Assembly: GCA_031180725.1 (NCBI GenBank) | Contig: JAPSLO010000002.1 | Span: forward strand, 434,001-498,000 | Length of the DNA: 64,000 bases | Source of the DNA: Roseomonas sp. | GTDB taxonomy: Bacteria > Pseudomonadota > Alphaproteobacteria > Acetobacterales > Acetobacteraceae | Direction: 5' to 3' | Shown here: in pieces, positions 1 to 8,056 of the stretch | Layout of the letters: every line of letters begins with the position of its first letter | Position numbering within the stretch: the stretch's first letter is position 1 | Translations under genes and position numbers: made by a program | Notes under the pieces: generated by a model | Database searches by the model: none | The model's input: only the letters and a program-made list of their open reading frames with translations | Told to the model about the DNA's origin: nothing

Positions 1-806
1 TCGAAGCCGCGCAGATTGGCCATGGTCTTCGACAGGTCCGAATCCGCCAGCATGTCGTCCAGCGAGCGCTTCACCGCGCGCAGGAAGCGCACCACCAGAT
101 CGCCATTCTGCGCCACCGAGGCGCGGCGCGCGATGTAGCACTGGCCCGGGATGGGCGCGACATCGTCGGTGTTCCAGGCGACATGCGGCGTGTTCGAGGC
201 CTGCAAGGCCGCCGGAACGCCGGCCGAGACAATATAGGCATCCAGCCGCCCCTGCTGGATCAGTTGCAGCCCGGCCGGGGAATTCGGCGCCGTCTGGCGC
301 TGCACGCGCGCACGATCCACGCCGCGGGCCTGCAGCATGACATCCAGCATGATCTCCGTCGCGCCACCCACCGAGAGGATGCCGATGGTCTTGCCCGCCA
401 TCTCCTCCGGCGTGCGGATCGGCTTGTTCGGCGCGCTGATGACATAGAAGGGCGAGCCCTGGCTGATGGTCGCCACAGCCACCAACTCATCCCCGCCCGG
501 CCGGGTGGAGGCGCGGATATGGTCGCCGACGCCGGTGCGCGACAGCAGCGCGCCGCCACCCAGAATCTGCTGCACCGCCATGGCGGAGCCGCGGCCCTGC
601 TCGATGGAAACCTCGAGCCCCTCCCGCTCGAAATAACCGCCGCCCTTGGCGTTCAGCACATCCACGAAGGCCAGGATATAGGCGAAGGGCGTCACGAAGG
701 TCATGGCGCGCGCGCCCTGCGCCCGCGTGTCCCGCAGCGAGAGGGAGAGCATCCCGCCACCACCGAGGGCCAGGGCGGCACGGCGCGTCAGGGCGGAAGC
801 GGGCAT
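1..806 (-). CDS. ABC-type substrate-binding protein, NMT1/SsuA-like (partial)
   Basis: The gene starts at an ATG at 806 and runs off the left edge of the window, so about 268 N-terminal residues are seen and the C terminus is missing. The start has a twin-Arg, hydrophobic, Ala-rich leader (LTRRAALALGGGG) ending near TRAQG, so export is likely. The body reads like the NMT1/SsuA/TauA family of periplasmic binding proteins for nitrate, sulfonate or thiamine-precursor ABC importers: an early F-x-x-EGL-V segment, a GKTIGILSVGG motif near residue 140, and an LDAYIVSAGVPAAL segment. The ligand cannot be told from the sequence. Permease and ATPase genes, if linked, would lie outside the window. Confidence 0.8.
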   Translation of the reverse strand, partial: MPASALTRRAALALGGGGMLSLSLRDTRAQGARAMTFVTPFAYILAFVDVLNAKGGGYFEREGLEVSIEQGRGSAMAVQQILGGGALLSRTGVGDHIRASTRPGGDELVAVATISQGSPFYVISAPNKPIRTPEEMAGKTIGILSVGGATEIMLDVMLQARGVDRARVQRQTAPNSPAGLQLIQQGRLDAYIVSAGVPAALQASNTPHVAWNTDDVAPIPGQCYIARRASVAQNGDLVVRFLRAVKRSLDDMLADSDLSKTMANLRGF

Positions 807-882
807 CGCGGGGATCCTCGGCGGTTTTGCGGCGCCGCGAAGGGTGGCGCCGTGCCGCCAGGGGGTCAACCGCCGCCGGCCC

Positions 883-1143
883 TCAGCGCGGCCCCTGGCC
901 GAAGCGCGGCGCTTGCCCGAAGCGCGGCGCCGGGCGTGGCCCCATCACGCCGTCGATCATGTCCTTCGCCCGGCGCACCAGGTCGGACAGCAGCATCGGC
1001 TTGTCGCCCTGCGGCACCTCCACCGGCTCGCCACGGTTGCGGGGCGGGTGGATGATGACGGTGTGGCGCGTGCCGCCTTCGTCCCGAATTTCCAGGTCGT
1101 GTCCGCGATACTGGCGGTAGGACACGGCGAGCAGGCGACCCAT
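883..1143 (-). CDS. conserved-looking small hypothetical protein, 86 aa
   Basis: The likely start is the ATG at 1143, preceded by GGAG about 9 bases upstream; longer in-frame versions to 1227 begin in sequence without coding character. The product starts MGRLLAVSYRQYRGHDLE and carries an alternating charged/hydrophobic stretch ending in TVIIHPPRNRG, then a helix-like segment (LLSDLVRRAKDMIDGVMG). It ends in a low-complexity PAPRFGQ repeat. No signal peptide or membrane segment is visible. It lies 76 bp upstream of the binding-protein gene on the same strand and could share a transcript with it. I do not recognise a family. The coding call rests on the amino-acid composition and the plausible ribosome site. 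Confidence 0.6.
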   Translation of the reverse strand: MGRLLAVSYRQYRGHDLEIRDEGGTRHTVIIHPPRNRGEPVEVPQGDKPMLLSDLVRRAKDMIDGVMGPRPAPRFGQAPRFGQGPR

Positions 1144-1487
1144 TGCGCAACTCCGAACCAGCCGCCGGAGGAAAGGGGTTGGCGGCCACACACCCCTACA
1201 GTCGCACGTCGACGCTGCACTGCACAACGGCAGCCGCGCAGGGCTGGCGCATCCGGATCATATTCCTATATGCTGCTGCCGATGTCACGCCCCTTCCGTT
1301 CCTTTCCTTCTCCGCAGGCTGGCTCCGCCCGGGCCTCGCCCGGCATTTTGTCCGAAATCGCGAGGCGCCAACCCGCCCTTGCCGCCGAAAAGCCGGCCGA
1401 TCCAGGGCCGGCCCGGCAACGGCCACTCGCCTTGGTTGTCTGGGCCGCCCGCCCTGGCTATCTTGGGCCGGAGAGCGAGAACACACC
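1144..1487. other. intergenic region upstream of parE
   Basis: This 344-bp divergent gap separates the small unknown gene from parE. It contains a locally AT-rich patch around 1258-1272 (CATATT, then TATATG) that could hold a promoter, but no well-spaced -35 box was found. It also contains one copy of a 25-bp imperfect repeat (1345-1369). I see no gene in it. Confidence 0.5.
1345..1369 (+). repeat. 25-bp imperfect direct repeat, copy 1 (before parE)
   Basis: This segment matches 3548-3572 at 22 of 25 positions; the shared core is TTTGTCCGAAA. The two copies flank parE, one in its upstream region and one just after its stop codon. Nothing in the sequence tells what the repeat does. Confidence 0.5.
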
Positions 1488-3497
1488 ATGAACGACCTGT
1501 TCGGGCGCGGCGGTTCGCGAAAGGCCGTCGCGAAGCCGGCCCTGCCTGCCATGAGCACCGAGACCAGCACCTATTCCGCCAAGGATATCGAGGTGTTGGA
1601 GGGGCTGGAGCCGGTCCGCCGGCGCCCAGGCATGTATATCGGCGGCACGGACGACAATGCCCTGCATCACCTGGCCGCCGAGATCCTGGACAACGCCATG
1701 GACGAGGCGGTGGCCGGCCATGCCGACTTCATCGAGGTGACCCTGGAGCCCGGCAACTGGCTGACGGTGCGCGACAATGGCCGCGGCATCCCGGTGGACC
1801 CGCATCCGAAGTTCCCGAAGCTCTCGGCGCTGGAGGTGATCCTCACCACCCTTCATTCCGGCGGCAAGTTCAGCGGCAAGGCCTATGACACCTCGGGCGG
1901 CCTGCACGGCGTGGGCAGTTCCGTGGTGAACGCCCTCTCCGCGCGGATGGAAGTGGAGGTCGCGCGCGACCGCACCCTGTTTGCCCACGCCTTCGAGCGC
2001 GGGAAACCCGTGCAGAAGCTGAAGAATCTGGGCCCCATCCACAACCGGCGCGGCACCACGGTGCGCTTCCAGCCGGACCCGGAGATCTTCGGCAAGCTGC
2101 AGTTCAACCCGGCCCGGCTGTATCGGCTCTGCCGGTCCAAGGCGTACCTCTTCCGCGGCGTGGAAATCCGCTGGCGAACCGACCCCGCGCTGGTGCAGGG
2201 CACGGAAACCCCGGCCGAGGCGGTGCTGCACTTCCCGGGCGGCCTGGCGGACTTCCTGGCCGCCAGCATCGAAGGCCGCAGCGCCGTGGTGCCCGCTCCC
2301 TGGTCCGGCGAGGTCACCTTCCCCGAAGGTGCCGGCCGCTGCGAATGGGCGCTGACCTGGCTGGAGCAGGGCGAGGGCTTCCTCAACACCTATGCCAACA
2401 CCATCCCCACCCCGCAGGGCGGCACGCATGAGGCCGGGCTGCGGGCGGCCCTGGTGAAGGGCCTGCGTGCCTATGGCGAGCTGAAGCGCGACAAGCGCGC
2501 CGCGAATGTCACCGCCGAGGACATGTTCGGCGGCCTGGCCGGCATGCTCAGCGTCTTCATCCGCGACCCGCAGTTCCAGGGCCAGACCAAGGACAAGCTG
2601 ACCAGCCCGGAAGCCGCGCGCCTGGTGGAAGCGGCGCTGCGCGACCATTTCGACCACTGGCTGGCGGGCGACCCCACCACGGCGGACAATCTCCTCGCCT
2701 GGGCGGTGGAACGGGCGGAAGAGCGCATCCGCCGGCGCGAGCAGAAGGACACGCCCCGCAAGAGCGCGACCCGCAAGCTGCGCCTACCCGGGAAGCTGGC
2801 CGACTGCTCCCGCGAATCGGCCGAGGGCACGGAGCTGTTCCTGGTGGAGGGCGACAGCGCCGGCGGCAGCGCCAAGCAGGCTCGCGACCGGGAAACCCAG
2901 GCCGTGCTGCCGCTGCGCGGCAAGATCCTGAACGTCGCCAGCGCCAGCGCTGACAAGCTGCGCCAGAACCAGGAGCTGCGCGACCTGATCGAGGCGCTGG
3001 GCTGCGGCGTGGGCGAGAAGTTCGACATCGGCAAGCTGCGCTACGGCCGCGTGGTCATCATGACCGACGCCGATGTGGACGGAGCCCATATCGCCGCCCT
3101 GCTGATGACCTTCTTCTATCGGGAGCTGCCGGAGCTGGTGCGCCAGGGGCGCATCTTCCTCGCCCAGCCGCCGCTCTATCGCCTGCAGGCCGGCGGCAAG
3201 ACGGTCTATGCCAAGGACGACGCCGACAAGGACCGGCTGATCAAGCGGGAATTCAAGGCCAACCAGAAGGTGGACGTCTCCCGCTTCAAGGGCCTTGGGG
3301 AGATGCCGCCGCAGTCGCTGAAGGAGACGACGATGGATCCGAAGCGGCGCACCCTGCTGAAGGTGGTGCTGCTGCCGGAGGATCGCGCCCTCACCTCGGA
3401 GCGGGTGGAAGAGCTGATGGGCCGCAAGCCCGAGCTGCGCTTCCGCTTCATCCAGGAAAACGCCGCCCGGGTGGACGAGGAGGCGGTGGACGCGTGA
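1488..3497 (+). CDS. parE: DNA topoisomerase IV subunit B
   Basis: ParE is the ATPase subunit that works with ParC to decatenate daughter chromosomes. The chosen ATG at 1488 gives 669 aa; the frame is open further upstream but that stretch is not protein-like. From the N terminus: a GHKL ATPase (AEILDNAMDEAVAGHAD, DNGRGIPVD, GGLHGVGSSVVNAL), a transducer domain, and a TOPRIM domain with LVEGDSAGGSAKQARDR and MTDADVDGAHIAALL. The C-terminal block RFKGLGEMPPQSLKETTMDP is typical of type IIA B subunits. The length and absence of the large GyrB insert favour ParE over GyrB. The gene is alone on its strand and ends at a bidirectional terminator shared with the convergent lipoprotein gene. parC is not in the window. 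Confidence 0.95.
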   Translation: MNDLFGRGGSRKAVAKPALPAMSTETSTYSAKDIEVLEGLEPVRRRPGMYIGGTDDNALHHLAAEILDNAMDEAVAGHADFIEVTLEPGNWLTVRDNGRGIPVDPHPKFPKLSALEVILTTLHSGGKFSGKAYDTSGGLHGVGSSVVNALSARMEVEVARDRTLFAHAFERGKPVQKLKNLGPIHNRRGTTVRFQPDPEIFGKLQFNPARLYRLCRSKAYLFRGVEIRWRTDPALVQGTETPAEAVLHFPGGLADFLAASIEGRSAVVPAPWSGEVTFPEGAGRCEWALTWLEQGEGFLNTYANTIPTPQGGTHEAGLRAALVKGLRAYGELKRDKRAANVTAEDMFGGLAGMLSVFIRDPQFQGQTKDKLTSPEAARLVEAALRDHFDHWLAGDPTTADNLLAWAVERAEERIRRREQKDTPRKSATRKLRLPGKLADCSRESAEGTELFLVEGDSAGGSAKQARDRETQAVLPLRGKILNVASASADKLRQNQELRDLIEALGCGVGEKFDIGKLRYGRVVIMTDADVDGAHIAALLMTFFYRELPELVRQGRIFLAQPPLYRLQAGGKTVYAKDDADKDRLIKREFKANQKVDVSRFKGLGEMPPQSLKETTMDPKRRTLLKVVLLPEDRALTSERVEELMGRKPELRFRFIQENAARVDEEAVDA

Positions 3498-3547
3498 GCC
3501 GCCGGCGGGAAGCCCCCTTCCCGCCGCCCCGCCACCGCCATCCGCCG

Positions 3548-3572
3548 AATTTGTCCGAAAACGCGAAGCGCC
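3548..3572 (+). repeat. 25-bp imperfect direct repeat, copy 2 (after parE)
   Basis: This is the second copy of the 25-bp repeat at 1345-1369 (22 of 25 identical). Its right end runs into the left arm of the terminator hairpin at 3563-3592. Confidence 0.5.
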
Positions 3573-3592
3573 GCGTCACCGCGGCGCTTCGC
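3563..3592. terminator. bidirectional terminator between parE and the lipoprotein gene
   Basis: A perfect 13-bp stem (GCGAAGCGCCGCG and its complement) closes a 4-base TCAC loop. On the minus strand it is followed by GTTTTC, so it best serves the lipoprotein gene ending at 3617. It also sits 66 bp after the parE stop. Confidence 0.75.
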
Positions 3593-3616
3593 CCTTCACG
3601 CGTGCCGCGCCGCCAC

Positions 3617-4216
3617 TCAGGCGCGGCGAGCGGCCTGGGCTATCTCCACGATGAAGGGCTCCGGATCCACCGGGCGGATCTGCCGCGCCGGGCCGGTGAC
3701 CTGCACCTTCAGGAAATGCCCCGCCGCCACGCCCAGGCAGACCAGCGTCCGCACCGGCTGCCTTCCATAGGTGCCCTCCAGCCGCGCGCAGGAGAGCGGC
3801 GTGCCGCCCGGCACCGGCAGCTCGGTGCGCCCGGCCTCGGCCATCTGCTGGCTGGTGCGGGTACCTGCCAGGGCGACGACCTCCTCCACGGCGCTGGAGA
3901 ATTCTTGCGCCACGCGGGGGTCGCCGGGACGGTCCGGCACCGGGCCCTGCGCCCGGTCATAGAGGCTGACCGTCGCCACCGCCGCCCGTGCCGGGCCCGC
4001 ATAATCCACGCTGACGCCCTGGCCCGGCCGGTCCCGCTCATGCCACACGGTACTGCCGCGGCTGAAGCCGGCGGCTTCCTCCGGCAGCCGTGCCGTCGCA
4101 GCCTCCAGGCCTGGCTGCCCGCCGGCCGCGGCGCCGCCGCGCTGGGCCGCCTGCTGCCCGGCGCAGGCGGCCAGCAGCAGGGGCAGCAGCAGGGCGGCCG
4201 GAACCAGGCGTCGCAT
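3617..4216 (-). CDS. putative lipoprotein, 199 aa
   Basis: The N terminus is a lipoprotein signal: MRRLVPAALLLPLLLAAC, with the lipobox Cys at residue 18, so the mature protein should be lipid-anchored in the periplasm or outer membrane. The rest is soluble, with a central PGQGVSVDYAGPARAAVATVSLYD strand-like region and a C-terminal block (LVCLGVAAGHFLKVQVTG) but no motif I recognise. It lies 3 bp downstream of the terC-like gene on the same strand, so the two are probably co-transcribed. A link to metal handling is possible from that position only. Confidence 0.75.
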   Translation of the reverse strand: MRRLVPAALLLPLLLAACAGQQAAQRGGAAAGGQPGLEAATARLPEEAAGFSRGSTVWHERDRPGQGVSVDYAGPARAAVATVSLYDRAQGPVPDRPGDPRVAQEFSSAVEEVVALAGTRTSQQMAEAGRTELPVPGGTPLSCARLEGTYGRQPVRTLVCLGVAAGHFLKVQVTGPARQIRPVDPEPFIVEIAQAARRA

Positions 4217-4219
4217 GCC

Positions 4220-5029
4220 TCAGCGCCTCCGGCGCAGCAGTTGCAGGGTCAGGTCCACCACGACCGTCGCCACCACGGCCAGAACGGCCACCTGCAGCAC
4301 GGTCGCCAAGGCCCAAAGGCCGATCGGGAAGCTGGCCGCGCCGGTCGGCAAGGCCATCCAGCCCAGCGGCAGCATCAGATAGCCATAGGCCTGCGGCACC
4401 GTGTCGGCGATCTGGTGCGTGCCCTCGTAGATCATCTGCAGCGAGACGTAGAGGATCAGCAGCAGGCCCAGCCAGGCGATCCAGCGGTGCTTGTCCAGCA
4501 GCCGCGCGATCAGCGTCGCGGCGACGCCCATCAGCACCACGCTGAAGGCCAGGCCGATGATCAGGATGTAGGGGTGGTCCTTCGCCGCGCCGGCCACCGC
4601 CAGCACGTTGTCCAGGCTCATCGAGACGTCGGCGACCAGGATCTGCGTGATCGCCTGGCGCAGGGTCTTGCGCGGTGCGCCAGCAGGTGTGTCGCCCTCC
4701 AGGGCCTCGGCACCCTCATGCTCCTCGAGGTGGTGCCCGCCGCCCTCGCGCAGCTCGCGGTACATCTTCCAGCAGACCCAGAGCAACAGGATGCCGCCCG
4801 CCAGGACGATGCCGACGATGGACAGCAACTGGACGGTGATGGAGGCAAAGGCGATTCGCATCAGCGTCGCGGCGACGATGCCCCAAACGATCGCCTTCCT
4901 CCGCTGGTCAGCGGGCAGGCCGGCCGCGGCCATCCCCACCACCACGGCATTGTCGCCGGCCAACACGATGTCGATGAAAAGGACGGTGGCCAGCGCCTCG
5001 ATCTGAGGCCAAAGTGACGTGAAATCCAT
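4220..5029 (-). CDS. TerC/YjbE-family membrane protein, probable metal exporter
   Basis: This integral membrane protein of the TerC family has 269 aa from the ATG at 5029 (MDFTSLWPQIEAL). It shows the two hallmark acidic segments, FIDIVLAGDNAVVVGMAAAG near the N terminus and SMSLDNVLAVAGAAKDH in the middle, spread over about seven hydrophobic stretches. A cytoplasmic linker between the halves is rich in Glu, His and Gly (REGGGHHLEEHEGAEA) and could bind metal. Relatives in this family export Mn(II) or are linked to metal homeostasis; the substrate here is inferred. A TTGACA sequence lies upstream (5090-5095, minus strand) but its -10 is poor, and I see no yybP-ykoY riboswitch. It is divergent from purB. 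Confidence 0.85.
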   Translation of the reverse strand: MDFTSLWPQIEALATVLFIDIVLAGDNAVVVGMAAAGLPADQRRKAIVWGIVAATLMRIAFASITVQLLSIVGIVLAGGILLLWVCWKMYRELREGGGHHLEEHEGAEALEGDTPAGAPRKTLRQAITQILVADVSMSLDNVLAVAGAAKDHPYILIIGLAFSVVLMGVAATLIARLLDKHRWIAWLGLLLILYVSLQMIYEGTHQIADTVPQAYGYLMLPLGWMALPTGAASFPIGLWALATVLQVAVLAVVATVVVDLTLQLLRRRR

Positions 5030-5143
5030 CTTTCGGCGCGCCTGTCTTTCCCGGTCTGATGGGCGCTCATCCTTCGCGCGGGCCAGGCTTGTCAACTGCC
5101 TGCCTGCCGCGCGAAGACCCGGCCGCCGCAGAGGAACACCCCC

Positions 5144-6481
5144 ATGATCCCCCGCTACAGCCGCCCGGAGATGGCGGAAATCTGGTCTCCTGCCAGCCGT
5201 TTCCGCATCTGGTTCGAGATCGAGGCCCTGGCGGCGGAGGCCATGGCCGCGCTCGGCACCATTCCTGCCGAAGCCGCCCGGGTGATCCGGGAAAGAGGGG
5301 CGCCGCGGGTTGCAGCAATTTCACAGGCCGATCTGGACCGAATCGACGCGATCGAGCGCGAGACCCGGCACGATGTGATCGCCTTCCTGACCTGGCTGGG
5401 CGAGGGAATCGGGGAGGAAGCGCGCTTCCTCCACCAGGGCATGACCAGCAGCGACGTGCTGGACACCTGCCTCTCCGTGCAGTTGACCCGCGCTGCGGAT
5501 CTGCTGATCGCCGATGTCGATCAATTGCTGGAGGCGCTGAAGGCCCGCGCCCTGGAGTTCAAGCACACCCCCACCATCGGCCGCAGCCACGGCATCCATG
5601 CCGAGCCGACGACCTTCGGCCTGAAGCTGCTGAACCACTATGCCGAGTTCCGGCGCCACCGCGCCCGCCTGGTCGCCGCCCGGGCGGAGGTCGCGACCTG
5701 TGCCATCAGCGGGCCGGTCGGCACCTTCGCCAGCGTGGACCCGCGGGTGGAAGCGCATGTTGCGCGCCATCTCGGCCTGGCGGTGGAGCCGGTCTCCACC
5801 CAGGTCATCCCACGCGACCGTCACGCGGCCTTTTTCGCGGCGCTGGGCGTGGTGGCCAGCGGGCTGGAGCGGCTGGCGGTGGAGGTCCGCCATCTGCAGC
5901 GCAGCGAGGTGCGGGAGGCGGAGGAGTTCTTCCACCCCGGCCAGAAGGGCAGCTCCGCCATGCCCCACAAGCGCAATCCGGTGCTGAGCGAGAACCTGAC
6001 CGGGCTGGCGCGCATCGTCCGCGGCTACGTCACCCCCGCGCTGGAAAACGTGGCGCTGTGGCATGAGCGCGACATCAGCCATTCCAGCGTGGAGCGGATG
6101 ATCGGGCCGGACGCCACCGTGACGCTGGACTTCGCCCTGGTGCGCGCCGCCGGGATGATGGCGAAGCTCACCGTCTACCCAGAGCGGATGAAGGCCAACC
6201 TCGAATCGCTCGGCGGCGTGGTGCACAGCCAGAAGGTGCTGCTGGCGCTCACCCAGGCGGGGATGAGCCGCGAGGCCGCCTATGCCACGGTGCAGCGCGC
6301 CGCCATGGCCACCTGGACGGCGCTCGGCACGCCGGGGGCGAAGGATTTCCCGGCCAACCTGCTGGCGGACCCCGCCGTGGCCGCGCTGTTCGACGCGGCG
6401 CGCCTGGCCGCGGTGATGGATCCGGCCCGTGATTTCGGCCAAGTGGATACTATATTCCAGAGGGTTCTCGCCGAGGCGTGA
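5144..6481 (+). CDS. purB: adenylosuccinate lyase
   Basis: PurB acts twice in purine synthesis: it removes fumarate from SAICAR to give AICAR, and from adenylosuccinate to give AMP. The ATG at 5144 gives 445 aa, the usual length of the short bacterial form. Fumarase/aspartase superfamily signatures are present: [15 protein letters not shown] near residue 145, and the catalytic loop [17 protein letters not shown] near 270. [12 protein letters not shown] follows, as in other PurB proteins. It stands apart from the purC-S-Q-L cluster 5 kb away but belongs to the same pathway. A short hairpin at 6499-6514 may end the transcript. Confidence 0.95.
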   Translation: MIPRYSRPEMAEIWSPASRFRIWFEIEALAAEAMAALGTIPAEAARVIRERGAPRVAAISQADLDRIDAIERETRHDVIAFLTWLGEGIGEEARFLHQGMTSSDVLDTCLSVQLTRAADLLIADVDQLLEALKARALEFKHTPTIGRSHGIHAEPTTFGLKLLNHYAEFRRHRARLVAARAEVATCAISGPVGTFASVDPRVEAHVARHLGLAVEPVSTQVIPRDRHAAFFAALGVVASGLERLAVEVRHLQRSEVREAEEFFHPGQKGSSAMPHKRNPVLSENLTGLARIVRGYVTPALENVALWHERDISHSSVERMIGPDATVTLDFALVRAAGMMAKLTVYPERMKANLESLGGVVHSQKVLLALTQAGMSREAAYATVQRAAMATWTALGTPGAKDFPANLLADPAVAALFDAARLAAVMDPARDFGQVDTIFQRVLAEA

Positions 6482-6498
6482 CCCCAGATGGCCGTGCC

Positions 6499-6514
6499 GG
6501 GGCAGCGATGCCCC
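6499..6514 (+). terminator. short hairpin after purB
   Basis: GGGGCA-GCGA-TGCCCC forms a 6-bp stem 18 bp after the purB stop. It is followed by GTTGCTGCC rather than a clean T run, so termination is only a suggestion. Confidence 0.35.
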
Positions 6515-6564
6515 GTTGCTGCCACCGTTAAAGCGTAGATGGGGGGCTAAGGAGGAGAGTGGGT

Positions 6565-6870
6565 ATGAAGACCTTCATGCAGAGGGTGCTGCCCGCCGCC
6601 GCCGCCACGCTGTGCCTGACCCTGGGCCTGTCTCTGGCGCCGCCGGCCGCGGCAGATGGCCCGAAATCCGGTTTCACGGCGACGCCGGTCGGCTACTGGT
6701 ACGACCCGCCGCCACGCTACGTGCCGGGGCCGCCGCCGCGGCGCTACTACTATCCGCCGCCGCGGGTCTATTACCCGCCGCCGCCGCCCCCGCCGCGGTA
6801 CTACTACCCGCCACCGCGCTACTACCGCCCGGTGCCGCCCCCTGGCGTGGGGCTGTATTTCAGGTTCTGA
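6565..6870 (+). CDS. secreted Tyr/Pro-rich low-complexity protein, 101 aa
   Basis: The ATG at 6565 is preferred over an in-frame GTG at 6559 because GGAGGAGAG (6551-6559) then sits at a normal ribosome-site distance. A Sec signal peptide of about 31 residues ends in PPAAA-DG. The mature protein is built of YYYPPP, YVPGPPP and RYYYPPPRYY blocks and ends in GLYFRF. Such YxPPP proteins are found in the envelopes of many alphaproteobacteria; no function is known to me. The terminal aromatic FRF is reminiscent of outer-membrane proteins, but there is no beta-barrel here. The next gene on the right is convergent, 22 bp away. Confidence 0.75.
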   Translation: MKTFMQRVLPAAAATLCLTLGLSLAPPAAADGPKSGFTATPVGYWYDPPPRYVPGPPPRRYYYPPPRVYYPPPPPPPRYYYPPPRYYRPVPPPGVGLYFRF

Positions 6871-6892
6871 CGTCCGCGCGGCGGGCCGGCGC

Positions 6893-8056
6893 CTACCAGG
6901 ACCGCACCGCCACCGCCGCGTGGCGGATGCGGTCCAGATCATAGGCGACCCCAAGTCCTGGGCCATCCGGCACGGGGAAGCAGCCGTCTTCCCCGACATT
7001 CTCGAGCTCGTCGCTGCAGCCTTGCATGAAGGCGCCGGGAATCGGGTTGCGCCGCCCGGGCGCGATCAGCGACAGCTCGTAGAAGTTGGTATTGCGGATC
7101 GCCGCCATGCAGTGGCGCTGGGCGGCGCCGGCACCGTGCAGTTCCACATCCAGGCCGAAGGCCTCGGCCAGATGGGCGTGCTTCATCACGCCGGTGATGC
7201 CGCCATCATATTCCGGGTCGGCGCGCAGGAAATCGGTGGCGCCTTCGGTCAGCCAGGGCAGCTTGGCTTCCAGCGTGCGCACATGCTCGGTCAGCAGCAG
7301 GGGCGTGCGGATCTTCTCCTTCAGCCGCCGATGCGCCGGGATGGCCGTGCCCATATCGGCGAAGGGGTCCTCGTACCAGAAGCAGCCGGCTTCGTCGCAG
7401 GCCTGACCGAGGAACAGCGCATCGGCGAAGCTCGCCAGCGTGCAGGCGGGGTCGATCATCAGGGCCATCTCCGGCCCGATGGCCTGGCGCACATGCAGCA
7501 GGTTGGCCGCCTCCTCGCGCGGGTCGCCCTCGCCCCAGCCATGGATCTTGAAGCCGCGATAGCCGAGCGATTTGCAATGCCGCGCGAAGTCGGCGAAGGC
7601 CTGCTTCGAATCCAGCACGCCGAAGCGGTCGGCATGGGTGGTGCTGGCATAGGTCGGCAGCCGGCTGCGGAAGCCGCCCAGCAGCTTCGCCACGGGCTGG
7701 TTCAGCGCCTTGCCCGCCAGATCCCAAAGGCAGGTGTCGATGGCCGAGAGGCCGATCGCGCCGAGATGCCGCTGGCTCCAGCGCAGCGCGTGCCAGATGC
7801 CTTCACGGGCGAAGGCGTCGCGGCCGATCAGCCGCGGCGCCAGCGCCGCCACCTGCGGGACGATGGCCGGGTTCTTGCCGCTATGGGCGGGGATGTATTC
7901 GCCGCGCAGCCCGTCCTCGGTCTCGATCGCCAGGTGGAAGGCGGAGACGTGCTGAACCGCGGTCGGGTGCGGACAAAGCGCGCCATGTGAATCCCGGGCG
8001 AAGCCTCTGGCCTCGTAGGTGAACTCGATGAGTTCAACGCGGCTGATGCGGCTCAT
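6893..8056 (-). CDS. enolase-superfamily protein (mandelate racemase/muconate lactonizing type)
   Basis: The product has 387 aa from an ATG at 8056 whose bases overlap the stop of the upstream binding-protein gene (ATGA). It has the capping domain and barrel of the mandelate racemase group. Candidate catalytic and metal residues are a KxH motif (FKIHGWGEGD), MIDPA (Asp), YEDPF (Glu), LLTEHV (Glu), then RADPEYDGG (Asp) and VELHGAG (His). The Asp/His pair and Lys are what acid-sugar dehydratases and racemases of this family use to abstract an alpha proton. The substrate is not determined. Translational coupling to a Bug-type binding protein suggests that a carboxylate taken up by that route is its substrate. 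Confidence 0.88.
   Translation of the reverse strand: MSRISRVELIEFTYEARGFARDSHGALCPHPTAVQHVSAFHLAIETEDGLRGEYIPAHSGKNPAIVPQVAALAPRLIGRDAFAREGIWHALRWSQRHLGAIGLSAIDTCLWDLAGKALNQPVAKLLGGFRSRLPTYASTTHADRFGVLDSKQAFADFARHCKSLGYRGFKIHGWGEGDPREEAANLLHVRQAIGPEMALMIDPACTLASFADALFLGQACDEAGCFWYEDPFADMGTAIPAHRRLKEKIRTPLLLTEHVRTLEAKLPWLTEGATDFLRADPEYDGGITGVMKHAHLAEAFGLDVELHGAGAAQRHCMAAIRNTNFYELSLIAPGRRNPIPGAFMQGCSDELENVGEDGCFPVPDGPGLGVAYDLDRIRHAAVAVRSW

Noticed and set aside
1488-3497. gyrB instead of parE
   Set aside because: The length (669 aa) and absence of the large GyrB insert favour ParE; this is not absolute without a tree.
5030-5143. A yybP-ykoY manganese riboswitch before the TerC-like gene
   Set aside because: The gap is only 114 bp and shows no recognisable riboswitch core; only a TTGACA with a poor -10 is present.
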